Of a stretch of 41,729 bases of DNA, positions 1 through 6,924 are shown piece after piece; position 1 is the stretch's first letter; every line of letters starts with the position of its first letter. The notes beneath the pieces are model-generated. The model ran no database searches and had not been told where the DNA came from. It saw only the letters and a list, made by a program, of their open reading frames with translations. The DNA comes from a virus: positions 1 through 41,729 of the IMG/VR virus record IMGVR_UViG_3300037325_000105; one strand, 5' to 3'. The position numbers were made by a program, and so were the translations under genes.

Positions 1-1085
1 CTAGGCGTCTCAAGCTTCTTGGAGTACTCAGGTACTCGATTGATGAGCTGGTCGCTCTCTCTTGAAGATACCGAATCGTCACCCATGACATTTACAGGCT
101 CAGAAGACTCTTTTACAGACTGTACAGTGCTTTTTACATCCTCTAATAGCGTGTCCATTGCTGCGTCTGCTGCATCTTGTAGTTGCTCAGCCAAAGTCTT
201 GCCAGAGCTAGTACTCGCACCACTCTCACTACTCGCACTACTCTCATCACTATCATCACTTGATGGCTGTGTACTATCATCTTCTACTTTATCAAGCAGC
301 TTGTCTTGCTGAGCTTTACTCATGGGTTGAGAGTCTGCCTTGCTATCTGGAGCGGTTTCCTCGGTGGTGCCATGGTGTATAGACCTAACAGGAGGCTTGC
401 CATCAAGGTCCTGCTCTTCCTGTAGTGCTGAAGAGAACTTGCCTATGATTACTGTAGCTCGTAATATGTCTGGTTTGTGTTGGAGGTTGAGTGTAATGTA
501 CTCGTCTAACAGTGCAGTAATGTCATCTGCATTGAGAACTCTCCACGTATCAAGTGCGGCCATGCGTATCTCTAATGGCAGGTACTTGCGTCCCCACACT
601 AGCGGTAGCAGTGAGTTAGCTTGCATAGGTGCAGTCTTGATTAGCTCAGTTGTAACGGTGTGTACTAACCAAGGCTTGACACCAGACATGTTGGCAACCA
701 TAAGGTTCTCAATGCGGTTGTCCTCAAGGATGTTGAAGGCATTCCACAAGCGATTGTCACGCACCCACTTGACTAAGGCAGTCCTGGAGCGAGGGGTAAA
801 CAGCACGTGAGATAGCTCATGTATCAGCAACCCCTTGAGCCTGATGATATTGTCAGCTGACCCTATGTTGCCTGTGTCTTTGTCATGAGCGATGTGTATG
901 GTGTGGTCATCAGACCATGCAGGTGCGTTAGGCATGTAGTCATGCTGATACCTTTTGACATTGACTTGCACTGGCCGCAAGGCCATGGAGCGAGCGAACT
1001 TAGCCATGGAAGACTGAAGCTTGCCAGCGTGCATATCTTGAATAGTGTCTTTGCTTATAACAGAGTTACTTACTGTGTAATTCAT
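1..1085 (-). CDS. DUF2201/CobT-like putative metallopeptidase with expected VWA domain, C-terminus cut by window edge
   Basis: The reading frame is open from an ATG at 1085 to the window edge (361 codons, no stop). A GGAGAG ribosome site precedes the ATG. Residues 89-93 are HELSH, an HExxH zinc-metallopeptidase signature, followed by ILEDNRIE at 119-126. Both are typical of the DUF2201-type putative metallopeptidase domain found in phages and bacteria beside MoxR ATPases. Residues of about 240-310 form a Ser/Asp/Glu-rich linker, and the C-terminal VWA-like domain expected for the family would lie outside the window. It sits 24 bp downstream of the AAA ATPase gene, so the two probably form a chaperone-like pair comparable in layout to CobS/CobT. 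Phage genomes often label such proteins CobT-like, but a role in cobalamin synthesis is not shown. Confidence 0.8.
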   Translation of the reverse strand, partial: MNYTVSNSVISKDTIQDMHAGKLQSSMAKFARSMALRPVQVNVKRYQHDYMPNAPAWSDDHTIHIAHDKDTGNIGSADNIIRLKGLLIHELSHVLFTPRSRTALVKWVRDNRLWNAFNILEDNRIENLMVANMSGVKPWLVHTVTTELIKTAPMQANSLLPLVWGRKYLPLEIRMAALDTWRVLNADDITALLDEYITLNLQHKPDILRATVIIGKFSSALQEEQDLDGKPPVRSIHHGTTEETAPDSKADSQPMSKAQQDKLLDKVEDDSTQPSSDDSDESSASSESGASTSSGKTLAEQLQDAADAAMDTLLEDVKSTVQSVKESSEPVNVMGDDSVSSRESDQLINRVPEYSKKLETP

Positions 1086-1109
1086 TGTGCTCTCCTATCT
1101 TTGGGTTGG

Positions 1110-2471
1110 CTATCGGTTTAAAGTAACACCGAAGTCTTGGGCAATACGTGGGGCATCTGCATCAAGACGCATCTTGACTGCATCACGCTCATTGGTATCG
1201 GTAGGAAAGTTAGCAAGCAACCTAGCAACTGCAAAGTCCCAACTGAAGTGGTTGGCATGCATTGCAAAGTTCTGTAACAACCTAGTAGACATTGGAGTAC
1301 TGAAGTCTTCCATACCTAGCGCTGATGCTTTGCGGATACCTGTAGCAAACGCAAGCAGTGCAGGGTATGGAAGGAACTTAGCTTCAAGGTCTGCATCGTA
1401 AACAAAGTTGAGCTTGATGTTGAAGCGGTCAATGAGTGCACCGTCTTGTCTCATGGTGCCGTTGTATGACGTACCTACGTTGGCATCTGCAATGATGAGG
1501 CACTCAGGATGTAGCTTGATTACTTCATTGAATGGCTCGATGAACAACTCACGCTCTTGCAATAGTCGCAAGAACAACGAAGCAGACTTGGGAGACATAC
1601 GTGTCAGCTCATTGAACAGGATTACAGAAGGCTGCTGTACTGCTGTAGCTAGCTGGCTGTATACCCACTTGACTGACTTGCCGTCTTCCTCTGGTACGAA
1701 CCTACCTTGAATGATTGAGCTGTCAATCTGCTGAGTGCACTCGATAACTACAAACGGTACTTGACGCCTAGCGGCACAGTTACGTGCACTGGATGTCTTG
1801 CCTGTACCTGCATCACCTGTAAGCAACACAGCTTGCTGTGTCTTGGTAGCTACGTCGTACACTTTGGTCTCTGGAATGTCTTCGAAGGTACGTTCGTGAT
1901 AGCTGGTAACTTCTGGAACATTGAGGATGTTGAGGCTACGTGCAGTGGAGCTTGCAGGATTAGCGGATAGCGTCGGTACAACTAGCTGGTCTACCTCTGC
2001 AATCGGCTCTGGTACATCTTGTACTACAGGCTCTATTACAGCTTGTAATACAGGTGCTACTACTGGTGGCACTGTGACAACAGTCATCTGCTTGTGTGCA
2101 AACTTGCTGAGGGACACAGGGTTGGTAGTTGCAAGTGACATAACTGTGTCGTGCACCTCTTGCAAGGTAGCTACACTAGGGACAAAGCTAGTACTGATGC
2201 GCTTACCTAGTGCTTGTAGCACGTTGTTTGGCGTACGACCTAGGAAGTCTACGTCACGTAAGTGCGCTCCTGTCATAAGCAAAGACACAGGTGCATTGAG
2301 TGTGAGCTCTTGCATTGCATCTACATCAGGTGCAGTCTCTATCCAAGTTGCACCTAAGCCACGACCAAAGCCACAGCGGTACATTATTCTTACTGAGCCT
2401 GATGGCGTAGGGATGATAGCAGTCTGTCTTACACCGTAAGGAGACTGGCTGAGTATAAGTGTTGCGTACAT
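1110..2471 (-). CDS. MoxR/CobS-like AAA+ ATPase
   Basis: A 453-residue protein with an N-terminal region of about 180 residues of unclear fold, then a AAA+ module. Walker A is GDAGTGKT (219-226). The Walker B strand is VILFNE (283-288), with Asn where the family normally has Asp. Sensor 1 is near N331, and ALIDRF at 345-350 carries a likely arginine finger. The layout fits the MoxR/CbbQ/CobS group, which remodels partner proteins together with a VWA protein; that partner is encoded directly downstream. AAAGGA lies about 6 nt before the ATG. The leader carries structured RNA copy 1 (2491-2549). The target in the phage cycle is unknown. Confidence 0.88.
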   Translation of the reverse strand: MYATLILSQSPYGVRQTAIIPTPSGSVRIMYRCGFGRGLGATWIETAPDVDAMQELTLNAPVSLLMTGAHLRDVDFLGRTPNNVLQALGKRISTSFVPSVATLQEVHDTVMSLATTNPVSLSKFAHKQMTVVTVPPVVAPVLQAVIEPVVQDVPEPIAEVDQLVVPTLSANPASSTARSLNILNVPEVTSYHERTFEDIPETKVYDVATKTQQAVLLTGDAGTGKTSSARNCAARRQVPFVVIECTQQIDSSIIQGRFVPEEDGKSVKWVYSQLATAVQQPSVILFNELTRMSPKSASLFLRLLQERELFIEPFNEVIKLHPECLIIADANVGTSYNGTMRQDGALIDRFNIKLNFVYDADLEAKFLPYPALLAFATGIRKASALGMEDFSTPMSTRLLQNFAMHANHFSWDFAVARLLANFPTDTNERDAVKMRLDADAPRIAQDFGVTLNR

Positions 2472-2490
2472 GAATTTCCTTTCATAAATA

Positions 2491-2549
2491 ACTAGCGGTT
2501 GCTAGTCGTGCCAGCCTAGGACTTGCACCTAGGTGTCTGCTGGTCTGGC
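2491..2549 (-). ncRNA. Structured leader RNA, T-loop family, copy 1
   Basis: This 59-nt element ends 19 nt before the AAA ATPase start. Stem P1 is GCCAG/CTGGC. Inside it is P2, CCTAGG/CCTAGG, capped by the 7-nt loop TGCAAGT. P2 abuts P1 directly on the 3' side and is separated by an 11-nt bulge on the 5' side. The linker ACG and hairpin P3 (ACTAGC, loop AACC, GCTAGT) follow. Compared with the other copies the stems change on both sides and keep pairing. Function is inferred to be cis-regulatory; the ligand is unknown. Confidence 0.8.
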
Positions 2550-2556
2550 TATGGTG

Positions 2557-2706
2557 CTAGTACTCGCTATCCCAAAGCGCTTCGGGGCCGTACAATTCAA
2601 ATGGGAACACTACGTATTCACCATTCTCTCCGCATACGTGCTTGGGGTCTGTATCGGTGTAATGTGCAAAGCACTCTTCACACATCAGGGTCTGTCTGAA
2701 GCTCAT
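2557..2706 (-). CDS. Small CxxC protein, unknown function
   Basis: A 49-residue frame starting at an ATG preceded by GAGAGGATAG. It contains CEEC at 9-12 and later H-x-C (HVC), which could bind one zinc ion. It ends with an acidic tail (DSEY). It lies between the MGLDMYL-family gene and structured RNA copy 1, in the same leftward unit. No family is recognised. Confidence 0.7.
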   Translation of the reverse strand: MSFRQTLMCEECFAHYTDTDPKHVCGENGEYVVFPFELYGPEALWDSEY

Positions 2707-2770
2707 GTCTATCCTCTCTGCCCATGTTATAGGCCTCGGTTATGATACGCAAAATTGTTTTCTTACGTAT

Positions 2771-2801
2771 CCATAGGTGTTCTATGGTTTGTTTGTGTTG
2801 G
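2771..2801 (-). promoter_or_regulatory. CCAACACAAACA motif followed by a hairpin
   Basis: Read on the minus strand, CCAACACAAACA (2790-2801) lies 16 nt after the end of the 2817-3341 gene. It is followed at once by a perfect 6-bp hairpin, CCATAG/CTATGG (2771-2787). The same 12-mer occurs at four other gene junctions in this window, always in the sense orientation. Its role is unknown. Confidence 0.5.
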
Positions 2802-2816
2802 GGCAGTGTTTGGTTA

Positions 2817-3341
2817 TTACCAGCTTGACTGGTAGTACATGTCGTAACCGTCGCCCTCAACTCTTGCGGCGATGATGTCTTCCAACATCTCCTTGGTAGT
2901 GGTCAGCTCTTCGTAGTAGTACAGGTTGTAGCCTTCTTCTTCATCGTAGTTACCAAAGAAGGACCCTGCTAATACGGGTAGCTCTCGTTTAGCAGTCTCT
3001 ATGTCTCCAGCTAGTACGGTGTCTATACTAGACACCAGCTGGCTCAGCTTGTTGACACTTACTTGATGTGGCTCACAGTTGTCTTTCCCATCTTGAACAT
3101 TCGTTACGAACCAGTTGTGTATTTGGTTAGCCTTGCGCCAGTAACCTATGTTGACACTTACTGTGCTTCCGCCTTCAGCGTGCTTAGTAAGCTTTGTAGG
3201 AAACATCTCTTGTACTTCTTTGAACTCTTGTGATACGTAGTCGTCAAGGGTAGCTCCGTCAGCTAACTTGCCCTGTGGTACGGTCTTCCAATCTATGCGG
3301 TTTATATACTTACGTGCTTCTAGGTACATGTCTAATCCCAT
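2817..3341 (-). CDS. MGLDMYL-family conserved protein, unknown function
   Basis: A 174-residue protein starting MGLDMYLEARKY and containing GYWRKANQIHNWFV at about 66-79. Both segments are characteristic of a widespread phage/bacterial family of small soluble proteins without assigned function. The middle is variable and the C-terminus is acidic and tyrosine-rich. The start has AAGGAGAG upstream and overlaps the stop of the preceding 31-residue gene (TAATG), which suggests coupled translation. Confidence 0.8.
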   Translation of the reverse strand: MGLDMYLEARKYINRIDWKTVPQGKLADGATLDDYVSQEFKEVQEMFPTKLTKHAEGGSTVSVNIGYWRKANQIHNWFVTNVQDGKDNCEPHQVSVNKLSQLVSSIDTVLAGDIETAKRELPVLAGSFFGNYDEEEGYNLYYYEELTTTKEMLEDIIAARVEGDGYDMYYQSSW

Positions 3342-3436
3342 TAGTTACTCTCCTTAGTTTCGTATTCTTGGTTGCCTTCGCATAGGTTACAAAATGGTGT
3401 GCAATCGTAGCTTCCTTCGTGCCTTGGGCAATCCAT
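3341..3436 (-). CDS. Tiny cysteine-rich protein (31 aa), putative zinc finger
   Basis: A 31-residue frame with four cysteines (C3, C12, C16, C19) and a histidine, sufficient for one metal site. Both ends overlap neighbours by TAATG: its ATG overlaps the stop of the 3436-3630 gene, and its TAA overlaps the ATG of the MGLDMYL gene. This tight coupling is the main support for its reality. Confidence 0.6.
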   Translation of the reverse strand: MDCPRHEGSYDCTPFCNLCEGNQEYETKESN

Positions 3437-3630
3437 TAGGGCAACTCCTCCAAGCCTTCAATCTCTAGCTCATCGCCTTTCGGCTTGGTTGCCATGTTAG
3501 GCAAGTCATCGAATAGCATTTCACCTTCCAACACCTCTGCAAGTAACTTCTCCGCGTGTTCAAACGAATCCGCTTTGAACCATACTTTTCCGTATTCACC
3601 TACTGAATAATGCGCTAAATAATTTGGCAT
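3436..3630 (-). CDS. Small conserved-looking phage protein, unknown function
   Basis: A 64-residue protein starting MPNYLAHYSVGEYGKVWFKA. The ATG at 3630 is chosen over one 24 nt upstream because GGAGGA sits at the right distance and the longer version would overlap the preceding gene. The sequence predicts a beta strand pair followed by a helix (SFEHAEKLLAEVLEG) and an acidic tail. No family is recognised. Confidence 0.75.
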   Translation of the reverse strand: MPNYLAHYSVGEYGKVWFKADSFEHAEKLLAEVLEGEMLFDDLPNMATKPKGDELEIEGLEELP

Positions 3631-3631
3631 C

Positions 3632-3943
3632 TTAGTCCTCCAGTTCCTGGTCAACCCACTCTAGTTCTGCATCGTGAAGAAGAATCTCAAGGTTCTCCTC
3701 TTGTGGTGCGTATTGCATACAGGTGTCTGCTACAGCGTCATTCAACTCATCTACTGCATCGTCTGCATAGATTGGGTCAATCAAATCTGTGGTGACACAG
3801 CTTGTCCACATCACATCTTTAGGTGGGTGCTGTAGTGCTGTATGGAATAGCTCTGCGTATTGGTCGTGGTCATACAAGTAGGTCATAGTGTCTACCTGTA
3901 TCTCTACGCTGTGCTCTTTGTGTGTAATAGTTACTTTGCTCAT
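3632..3943 (-). CDS. Acidic hypothetical protein
   Basis: A 103-residue acidic protein (SKVTITHKEHSVEIQV at the start, then Asp/Glu-rich helices). The start has GGAGGAG upstream and overlaps the previous stop as TAATG. Function unknown. Confidence 0.75.
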   Translation of the reverse strand: MSKVTITHKEHSVEIQVDTMTYLYDHDQYAELFHTALQHPPKDVMWTSCVTTDLIDPIYADDAVDELNDAVADTCMQYAPQEENLEILLHDAELEWVDQELED

Positions 3944-4146
3944 TAGTTCTCCTCCTTTAGTATGCGGAACTCTAGTCCGTTGTCTATTTGTTTTGCGTTC
4001 TCGTATTCTTCTTGCGTATCAAAGTAGAAAAAGATGTTGTCATCGTCTTCTCCTTCTATCCATTTTTTGTCAATGGATACGAATACCATTAGCTCGTCTT
4101 CTGGCTCATCGTGATAAGCTACGGTAACCCATTTCTCTTCTGGCAT
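3943..4146 (-). CDS. Acidic hypothetical protein
   Basis: A 67-residue acidic protein containing FFYFDTQEEYENAKQIDNG, probably a small alpha/beta fold. The ATG overlaps the preceding stop (TAATG) and its own TAA overlaps the next ATG. Function unknown. Confidence 0.75.
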   Translation of the reverse strand: MPEEKWVTVAYHDEPEDELMVFVSIDKKWIEGEDDDNIFFYFDTQEEYENAKQIDNGLEFRILKEEN

Positions 4147-4325
4147 TAGTTTTCCTCCTCTATCTCTTCTGGCTCCTCTATGTCCTGAAGCTCTGAGTTG
4201 TAATCCATTGCTTCAGCGAGGTCTCTTAGAGCGATTGCAAGCTGGTTTATTTGCCTCCACGCATTCTCTGTATCCTTAGCGTCTACTGTCACGCTGATTG
4301 TTACATCTGTTACATACTTTTTCAT
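4146..4325 (-). CDS. Small hypothetical protein, first gene after structured RNA copy 2
   Basis: A 59-residue frame: a beta-rich start (KKYVTDVTISVTVDA), a helix (AWRQINQLAIALRDLAEAM) and a Glu-rich tail. AAAGGAA precedes the ATG. It is the first gene after structured RNA copy 2, so it and the genes coupled to it at 2817-4146 are the likely targets of that RNA. Function unknown. Confidence 0.72.
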   Translation of the reverse strand: MKKYVTDVTISVTVDAKDTENAWRQINQLAIALRDLAEAMDYNSELQDIEEPEEIEEEN

Positions 4326-4353
4326 TTACATTCCTTTGCTAGCTGTATGTACA

Positions 4354-4412
4354 AGTAGCGGTTACTACTCGTGCCCGCATAGGACTTGCACCTATAAGTA
4401 TGCTGTTCGGGC
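4354..4412 (-). ncRNA. Structured leader RNA, T-loop family, copy 2
   Basis: A 59-nt element ending 28 nt before the ATG at 4325. P1 is GCCCG/CGGGC. P2 is TATAGG/CCTATG (one T-G wobble) with loop TGCAAGT. The linker is ACG and P3 is AGTAGT, loop AACC, GCTACT. The P1 and P2 base pairs differ from copy 1 on both strands while pairing is preserved. The 12-mer CCAACACAAACA ends 4 nt before the element. Confidence 0.82.
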
Positions 4413-4415
4413 GTT

Positions 4416-4427
4416 TGTTTGTGTTGG
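4416..4427 (-). promoter_or_regulatory. CCAACACAAACA motif
   Basis: A sense-strand copy of the 12-mer, 10 nt after the stop of the 4437-4580 gene and immediately before structured RNA copy 2. See the other copies at 2790, 13588, 25476 and 40343. Confidence 0.5.
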
Positions 4428-4436
4428 GGCTTGCTG

Positions 4437-4580
4437 TCAGCCCAGTTGTATAAGTTGCTGAGAGAACCAGCTATCGAACTCGTTCTCACACTCTCCACAC
4501 AATGGGTGCACTGTACCTACAGGCACAGATACTTCATTGGCTTCACACTGGTAGCAGACTTCGCTGTCATACTTAATCAT
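4437..4580 (-). CDS. Small zinc-ribbon protein
   Basis: A 47-residue protein with CYQC at 9-12 and CGEC at 28-31, a four-cysteine zinc ribbon. The ATG at 4580 overlaps the upstream stop (ATGA) and has GAGGAAGG before it; the longer frame would bury the start in the neighbour. A very similar zinc ribbon is encoded at 6407-6559 (CYKC and CKPC). Its role could be nucleic-acid or protein binding. Confidence 0.75.
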   Translation of the reverse strand: MIKYDSEVCYQCEANEVSVPVGTVHPLCGECENEFDSWFSQQLIQLG

Positions 4581-4768
4581 TTGCCCTTCCTCATTCTCTC
4601 TTCGTGGTCTGGTGTCTTGAATGTCCACCCTCTTGTAAGTACGTGGTATACAGGCTGTAACTCTGCATAGTTCTGGTAGTCCTCGTAGCTCTTTGCCATC
4701 GTCTCTTGTATCAAGGTAGCTAGCATCTCTGCCTGTGTCTTGTTCATAAAGTAAGCTGTCTCGCTCAT
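4577..4768 (-). CDS. Small helical protein, parent of the duplicated N-terminus
   Basis: A 63-residue protein starting MSETAYFMNKTQAEMLA, mostly helical with a basic tail. GGAGGAAGT precedes the ATG. Its first 16 residues are repeated, with two substitutions, at the start of the chimeric gene 4765-4884 because of a 116-bp tandem duplication. Function unknown. Confidence 0.7.
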   Translation of the reverse strand: MSETAYFMNKTQAEMLATLIQETMAKSYEDYQNYAELQPVYHVLTRGWTFKTPDHEERMRKGK

Positions 4769-4952
4769 ACTTCCTCCTCCTCTAGGTAGCCATACTCCTT
4801 GCAGTAAGCAAGTAGTTCTTCCATGGGCGTGTTTTCTAGCATCTCTGCCTGTGCCCTGTTCATAAAGTAAGCTGTCTCGCTCATACTTTCTCCTCCTCTA
4901 GGTAGCCATACTCCTTGCAGTAAGCAAGTAGTTCTTCCATGGGCGTGTTGTC
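4721..4952. repeat. 116-bp tandem duplication
   Basis: Unit A (4721-4836) and unit B (4837-4952) are direct tandem repeats offset by 116 bp, with only about three mismatches. Each unit carries the start of the MSETAYF reading frame, its ribosome site and the end of the MEELLAYCKEYGYLEEE frame. High identity indicates a recent event. Confidence 0.9.
4765..4884 (-). CDS. Chimeric 39-aa protein made by tandem duplication
   Basis: The duplication joins the first 16 residues of the 4577-4768 protein (MSETAYFMN..AQAEML) to the last part of the 4881-5075 protein (TPMEELLAYCKEYGYLEEEE). The frame is intact. It starts with an ATG overlapping the upstream stop (ATGA), carries the duplicated ribosome site and ends overlapping the next ATG. 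Whether the product has any function is unknown; it may be a neutral by-product. Confidence 0.6.
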   Translation of the reverse strand: MSETAYFMNRAQAEMLENTPMEELLAYCKEYGYLEEEEV

Positions 4953-5075
4953 TAGTGTCATCTTGGCTAGGTCAGTGTCATCTCCTGCTTCCCCATACCA
5001 AACGTTCACACCGTAGCTTTGTAGCAGTGTGTAGGTGTTGCTTATTCGTGTAATTACTCCTGGTTCGTATGCCAT
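4881..5075 (-). CDS. Small hypothetical protein, parent of the duplicated C-terminus
   Basis: A 64-residue protein, MAYEPGVITRISNTYTLLQS at the start and MEELLAYCKEYGYLEEEKV at the end. GGAGAGG precedes the ATG, which overlaps the previous stop as TAATG. Its C-terminal stretch is duplicated in the neighbouring chimeric gene. Function unknown. Confidence 0.7.
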   Translation of the reverse strand: MAYEPGVITRISNTYTLLQSYGVNVWYGEAGDDTDLAKMTLDNTPMEELLAYCKEYGYLEEEKV

Positions 5076-5368
5076 TAGTTTTCCTCTCCTAATCTCTTGG
5101 TTTCTTTCTTGGTTGACCAGTAGGTAACTCGGTAGTGGTCAAAGGGTGCACCTGTTGTATTGAACTGCTTACGCTCTACTTCATAGCCTGCATTTTGTAA
5201 TACTTTTACAACCGCATCTATGTCTGCCTCCTCATAGCCATACTGAAATGGCACGTAGTAATAGTTACCTGTGCCTACCTCAACTCGGCTTGCGAAGTAG
5301 TTAGTGCCACATGTCTTATCATGCCAACGGCGTGTGTGTATGAACACACTCTTTGGAACTGTCATCAT
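5075..5368 (-). CDS. Hypothetical protein
   Basis: A 97-residue, tyrosine-rich alpha/beta protein (VGTGNYYYVPFQYG, then a helix ADIDAVVKVLQNAG and a strand). AAGGAGAAG precedes two adjacent ATG codons at 5368 and 5365; the first overlaps the upstream stop. Function unknown. Confidence 0.75.
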   Translation of the reverse strand: MMTVPKSVFIHTRRWHDKTCGTNYFASRVEVGTGNYYYVPFQYGYEEADIDAVVKVLQNAGYEVERKQFNTTGAPFDHYRVTYWSTKKETKRLGEEN

Positions 5369-5574
5369 CTTCTCCTTAGGTAGTATGACTCTGCTTGCTT
5401 TACAACTAGGTTGGTATACTCTGGTTCATCTATCGGGTAGTCATCACAGTGGTGTTCAGGCTGTGGGTTCTGAATGAACTCGGTGTAGCAATAGCTACAC
5501 CTCCACACCTTTACTTGCATCACTCCTGCTTCTGTTACTTCCATGCGTCTTGAGTTCGAGTATGTGCTTGCCAT
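5365..5574 (-). CDS. Small zinc-finger-like protein
   Basis: A 69-residue protein with CSYC (26-29) and HHC (41-43), a possible CCHC metal site. GGAGATGAG precedes the ATG, which lies 2 nt after the previous stop. No family recognised; one of several zinc-ribbon-sized genes in this arm. Confidence 0.7.
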   Translation of the reverse strand: MASTYSNSRRMEVTEAGVMQVKVWRCSYCYTEFIQNPQPEHHCDDYPIDEPEYTNLVVKQAESYYLRRR

Positions 5575-5576
5575 TG

Positions 5577-5834
5577 TTATCTCATCTCCTCTCTTACGAT
5601 TGTGATTGCTTCCATGATTGCTAGGTCGAATGCGTCATCATTGCTTGTGCCCTTGGGCCAAGGCTTGGAGTATCTGATGCCATCTAATTTCTTGACAACC
5701 TTTGCTGTCTCAAGCTTTCGGCTATCCGTAAAGAACTTGAGCAAGTTGTTCCTGTCTCTACTAACTGCATCACTCACATAAGGGCTAGCTATTAGTTGCT
5801 TGCGTAGTTCTATGTATTCTCTTAGTCGCTTCAT
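5577..5834 (-). CDS. Basic helical hypothetical protein
   Basis: An 85-residue protein starting MKRLREYIELRKQLIAS. The ATG at 5834 is preferred over one 48 nt upstream because it overlaps the stop of the real 56-residue gene before it (ATGA). Rich in Arg/Lys helices; nucleic-acid binding is possible but unproven. Confidence 0.7.
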   Translation of the reverse strand: MKRLREYIELRKQLIASPYVSDAVSRDRNNLLKFFTDSRKLETAKVVKKLDGIRYSKPWPKGTSNDDAFDLAIMEAITIVREEMR

Positions 5835-6001
5835 CGTGTCTCTCTTTCGTATTGTTCGAATGTAACTTCTGCATCGTGCCAATCAACAGCACCTGTCTCG
5901 TATAGCTCTCGTAATTGTCTACGAGCACCTTCTATAGTTGGTGCAGTTATGGTTACCAGTCCGTATTCAGACTGTGTAACTGTGAACTCATACTGTTGCA
6001 T
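5831..6001 (-). CDS. Small hypothetical protein (56 aa)
   Basis: The frame begins MQQYEFTVTQSEYGLVTITA, followed by a helix (EGARRQLRELYETG) and an acidic end. Its stop overlaps the next ATG. The preceding AAGAGAG is a modest ribosome site. Strand-helix-strand layout; function unknown. Confidence 0.7.
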   Translation of the reverse strand: MQQYEFTVTQSEYGLVTITAPTIEGARRQLRELYETGAVDWHDAEVTFEQYERETR

Positions 6002-6013
6002 GTTGTGTCTCTC

Positions 6014-6256
6014 TTACTTTAGGTGTGCTTTGAGTTGTGCCTTTACTTCTTTAGCTGTCTCTCCTCGCCAGTAGGTAAGGTTGGATAGTGCATACGAAAC
6101 TATGCTTGAACCAGTGTCCTGATAGTAATCATCGGCTACTGTATCCAGTGAATACATAGCTTCTACATAGGGTTGAGCGTATACATACCAGCTCTTGCCC
6201 CTACCTTCTCTCTCAATCTTTGGTGCTAGTTCTCTTAGCGGTGTAAGTGTTGCCAT
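6014..6256 (-). CDS. Hypothetical protein
   Basis: An 80-residue protein (MATLTPLRELAPKIEREGRG at the start, AKEVKAQLKAHLK at the end), with AAGGAGAG before the ATG. Function unknown. Confidence 0.75.
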   Translation of the reverse strand: MATLTPLRELAPKIEREGRGKSWYVYAQPYVEAMYSLDTVADDYYQDTGSSIVSYALSNLTYWRGETAKEVKAQLKAHLK

Positions 6257-6272
6257 TAGTTACTCTCCTTCG

Positions 6273-6410
6273 TTAGTTGTGACTGTTGTCACACTTGGTC
6301 ATTGGGCTTGGTTCGCTTATAGTTCTTTCACCTGCACAGCTCTTGCATAGGTGGTCGCCTACGCTTCCAAACTTTGGGTGTATGAACCTTGGGTAATAGT
6401 TGATGGTCAT
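6273..6410 (-). CDS. Small cysteine/histidine protein (45 aa)
   Basis: The frame begins MTINYYPRFIHPKFGSVGDH and contains CKSC plus a later Cys/His pair, compatible with a zinc site. Its ATG overlaps the stop of the 6407-6559 zinc ribbon (ATGA). Supported by coupling and position; function unknown. Confidence 0.6.
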   Translation of the reverse strand: MTINYYPRFIHPKFGSVGDHLCKSCAGERTISEPSPMTKCDNSHN

Positions 6411-6559
6411 GAGTTGTCCTGCCTACCCCATAGCATCTCTAACCATTCGTTGAATCCAGCATCGCATGGCTTACAAAAGTCGAATTGCTTTGACTGTTCC
6501 TGTGTTGTGGTGAACTCTTTCTCACACTTGTAACAAGTTACTTCTTGCTTATTAGGCAT
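6407..6559 (-). CDS. Small zinc-ribbon protein (50 aa)
   Basis: Two CxxC pairs (CYKC and CKPC) are spaced as in a zinc ribbon, with a tryptophan-containing helix after them. AGAGGAAAG precedes the ATG. It resembles the 4437-4580 product (C-Y-x-C followed by a C-x-x-C and an E/N-F/E-x-W segment), so the two may be paralogues. Confidence 0.72.
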   Translation of the reverse strand: MPNKQEVTCYKCEKEFTTTQEQSKQFDFCKPCDAGFNEWLEMLWGRQDNS

Positions 6560-6704
6560 TAGCTTTCCTCTCTCTCATCTCTCTATTGAATAGGGTTATA
6601 GCTTCACGCTTCGTGGAGAAGTAATACAACCTAGTGACTAAGTAGTCACTTACGATGTCGCTTATACGCCACGCTCCTTCGTTGTTCTTGTCTATGGTCA
6701 TCAT
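6552..6704 (-). CDS. Small hypothetical protein (50 aa)
   Basis: The frame begins MMTIDKNNEGAWRISDIVSD and ends with a basic helix. The first ATG overlaps the upstream stop (ATGATG). The second ATG at 6701 is better spaced from AGGAG and may be the true start. The 3' end overlaps the next gene by 8 nt. Function unknown. Confidence 0.6.
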   Translation of the reverse strand: MMTIDKNNEGAWRISDIVSDYLVTRLYYFSTKREAITLFNREMRERKANA

Positions 6705-6913
6705 GCTCCTATCAGTTGTTTTACTTGGTGTTCTAAGTAAGACTCAATGAACACATCGGCTTGTGTCATTCGGAAGTCTAGGTGTGTAGCGTGTGCTTCA
6801 AACACTCGGTTTACTGCATTAGTTGCAAGCTTTAGCCGTATGCGCTTGGGTATGTCTCTTGGATACTCGCTTAGTATTTGGTCAAGTATCGTCATTGCCT
6901 TGTGTGTGTTCAT
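6701..6913 (-). CDS. Helical hypothetical protein
   Basis: A 70-residue, mostly helical protein (MNTHKAMTILDQILSEYPRD at the start). AAGGAGAG precedes the ATG, 11 nt after the previous stop. Function unknown. Confidence 0.75.
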   Translation of the reverse strand: MNTHKAMTILDQILSEYPRDIPKRIRLKLATNAVNRVFEAHATHLDFRMTQADVFIESYLEHQVKQLIGA

Positions 6914-6924
6914 CGTGTCTCTCC

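Noticed and set aside
2678-2860. 60-residue minus-strand frame overlapping the MGLDMYL gene end
   Set aside because: It begins inside a well-supported gene and overlaps the better 49-residue gene; no ribosome site.
4721-4952. Possible CRISPR or integration repeat
   Set aside because: Only two adjacent long units with no spacers; this is a plain tandem duplication of coding sequence.
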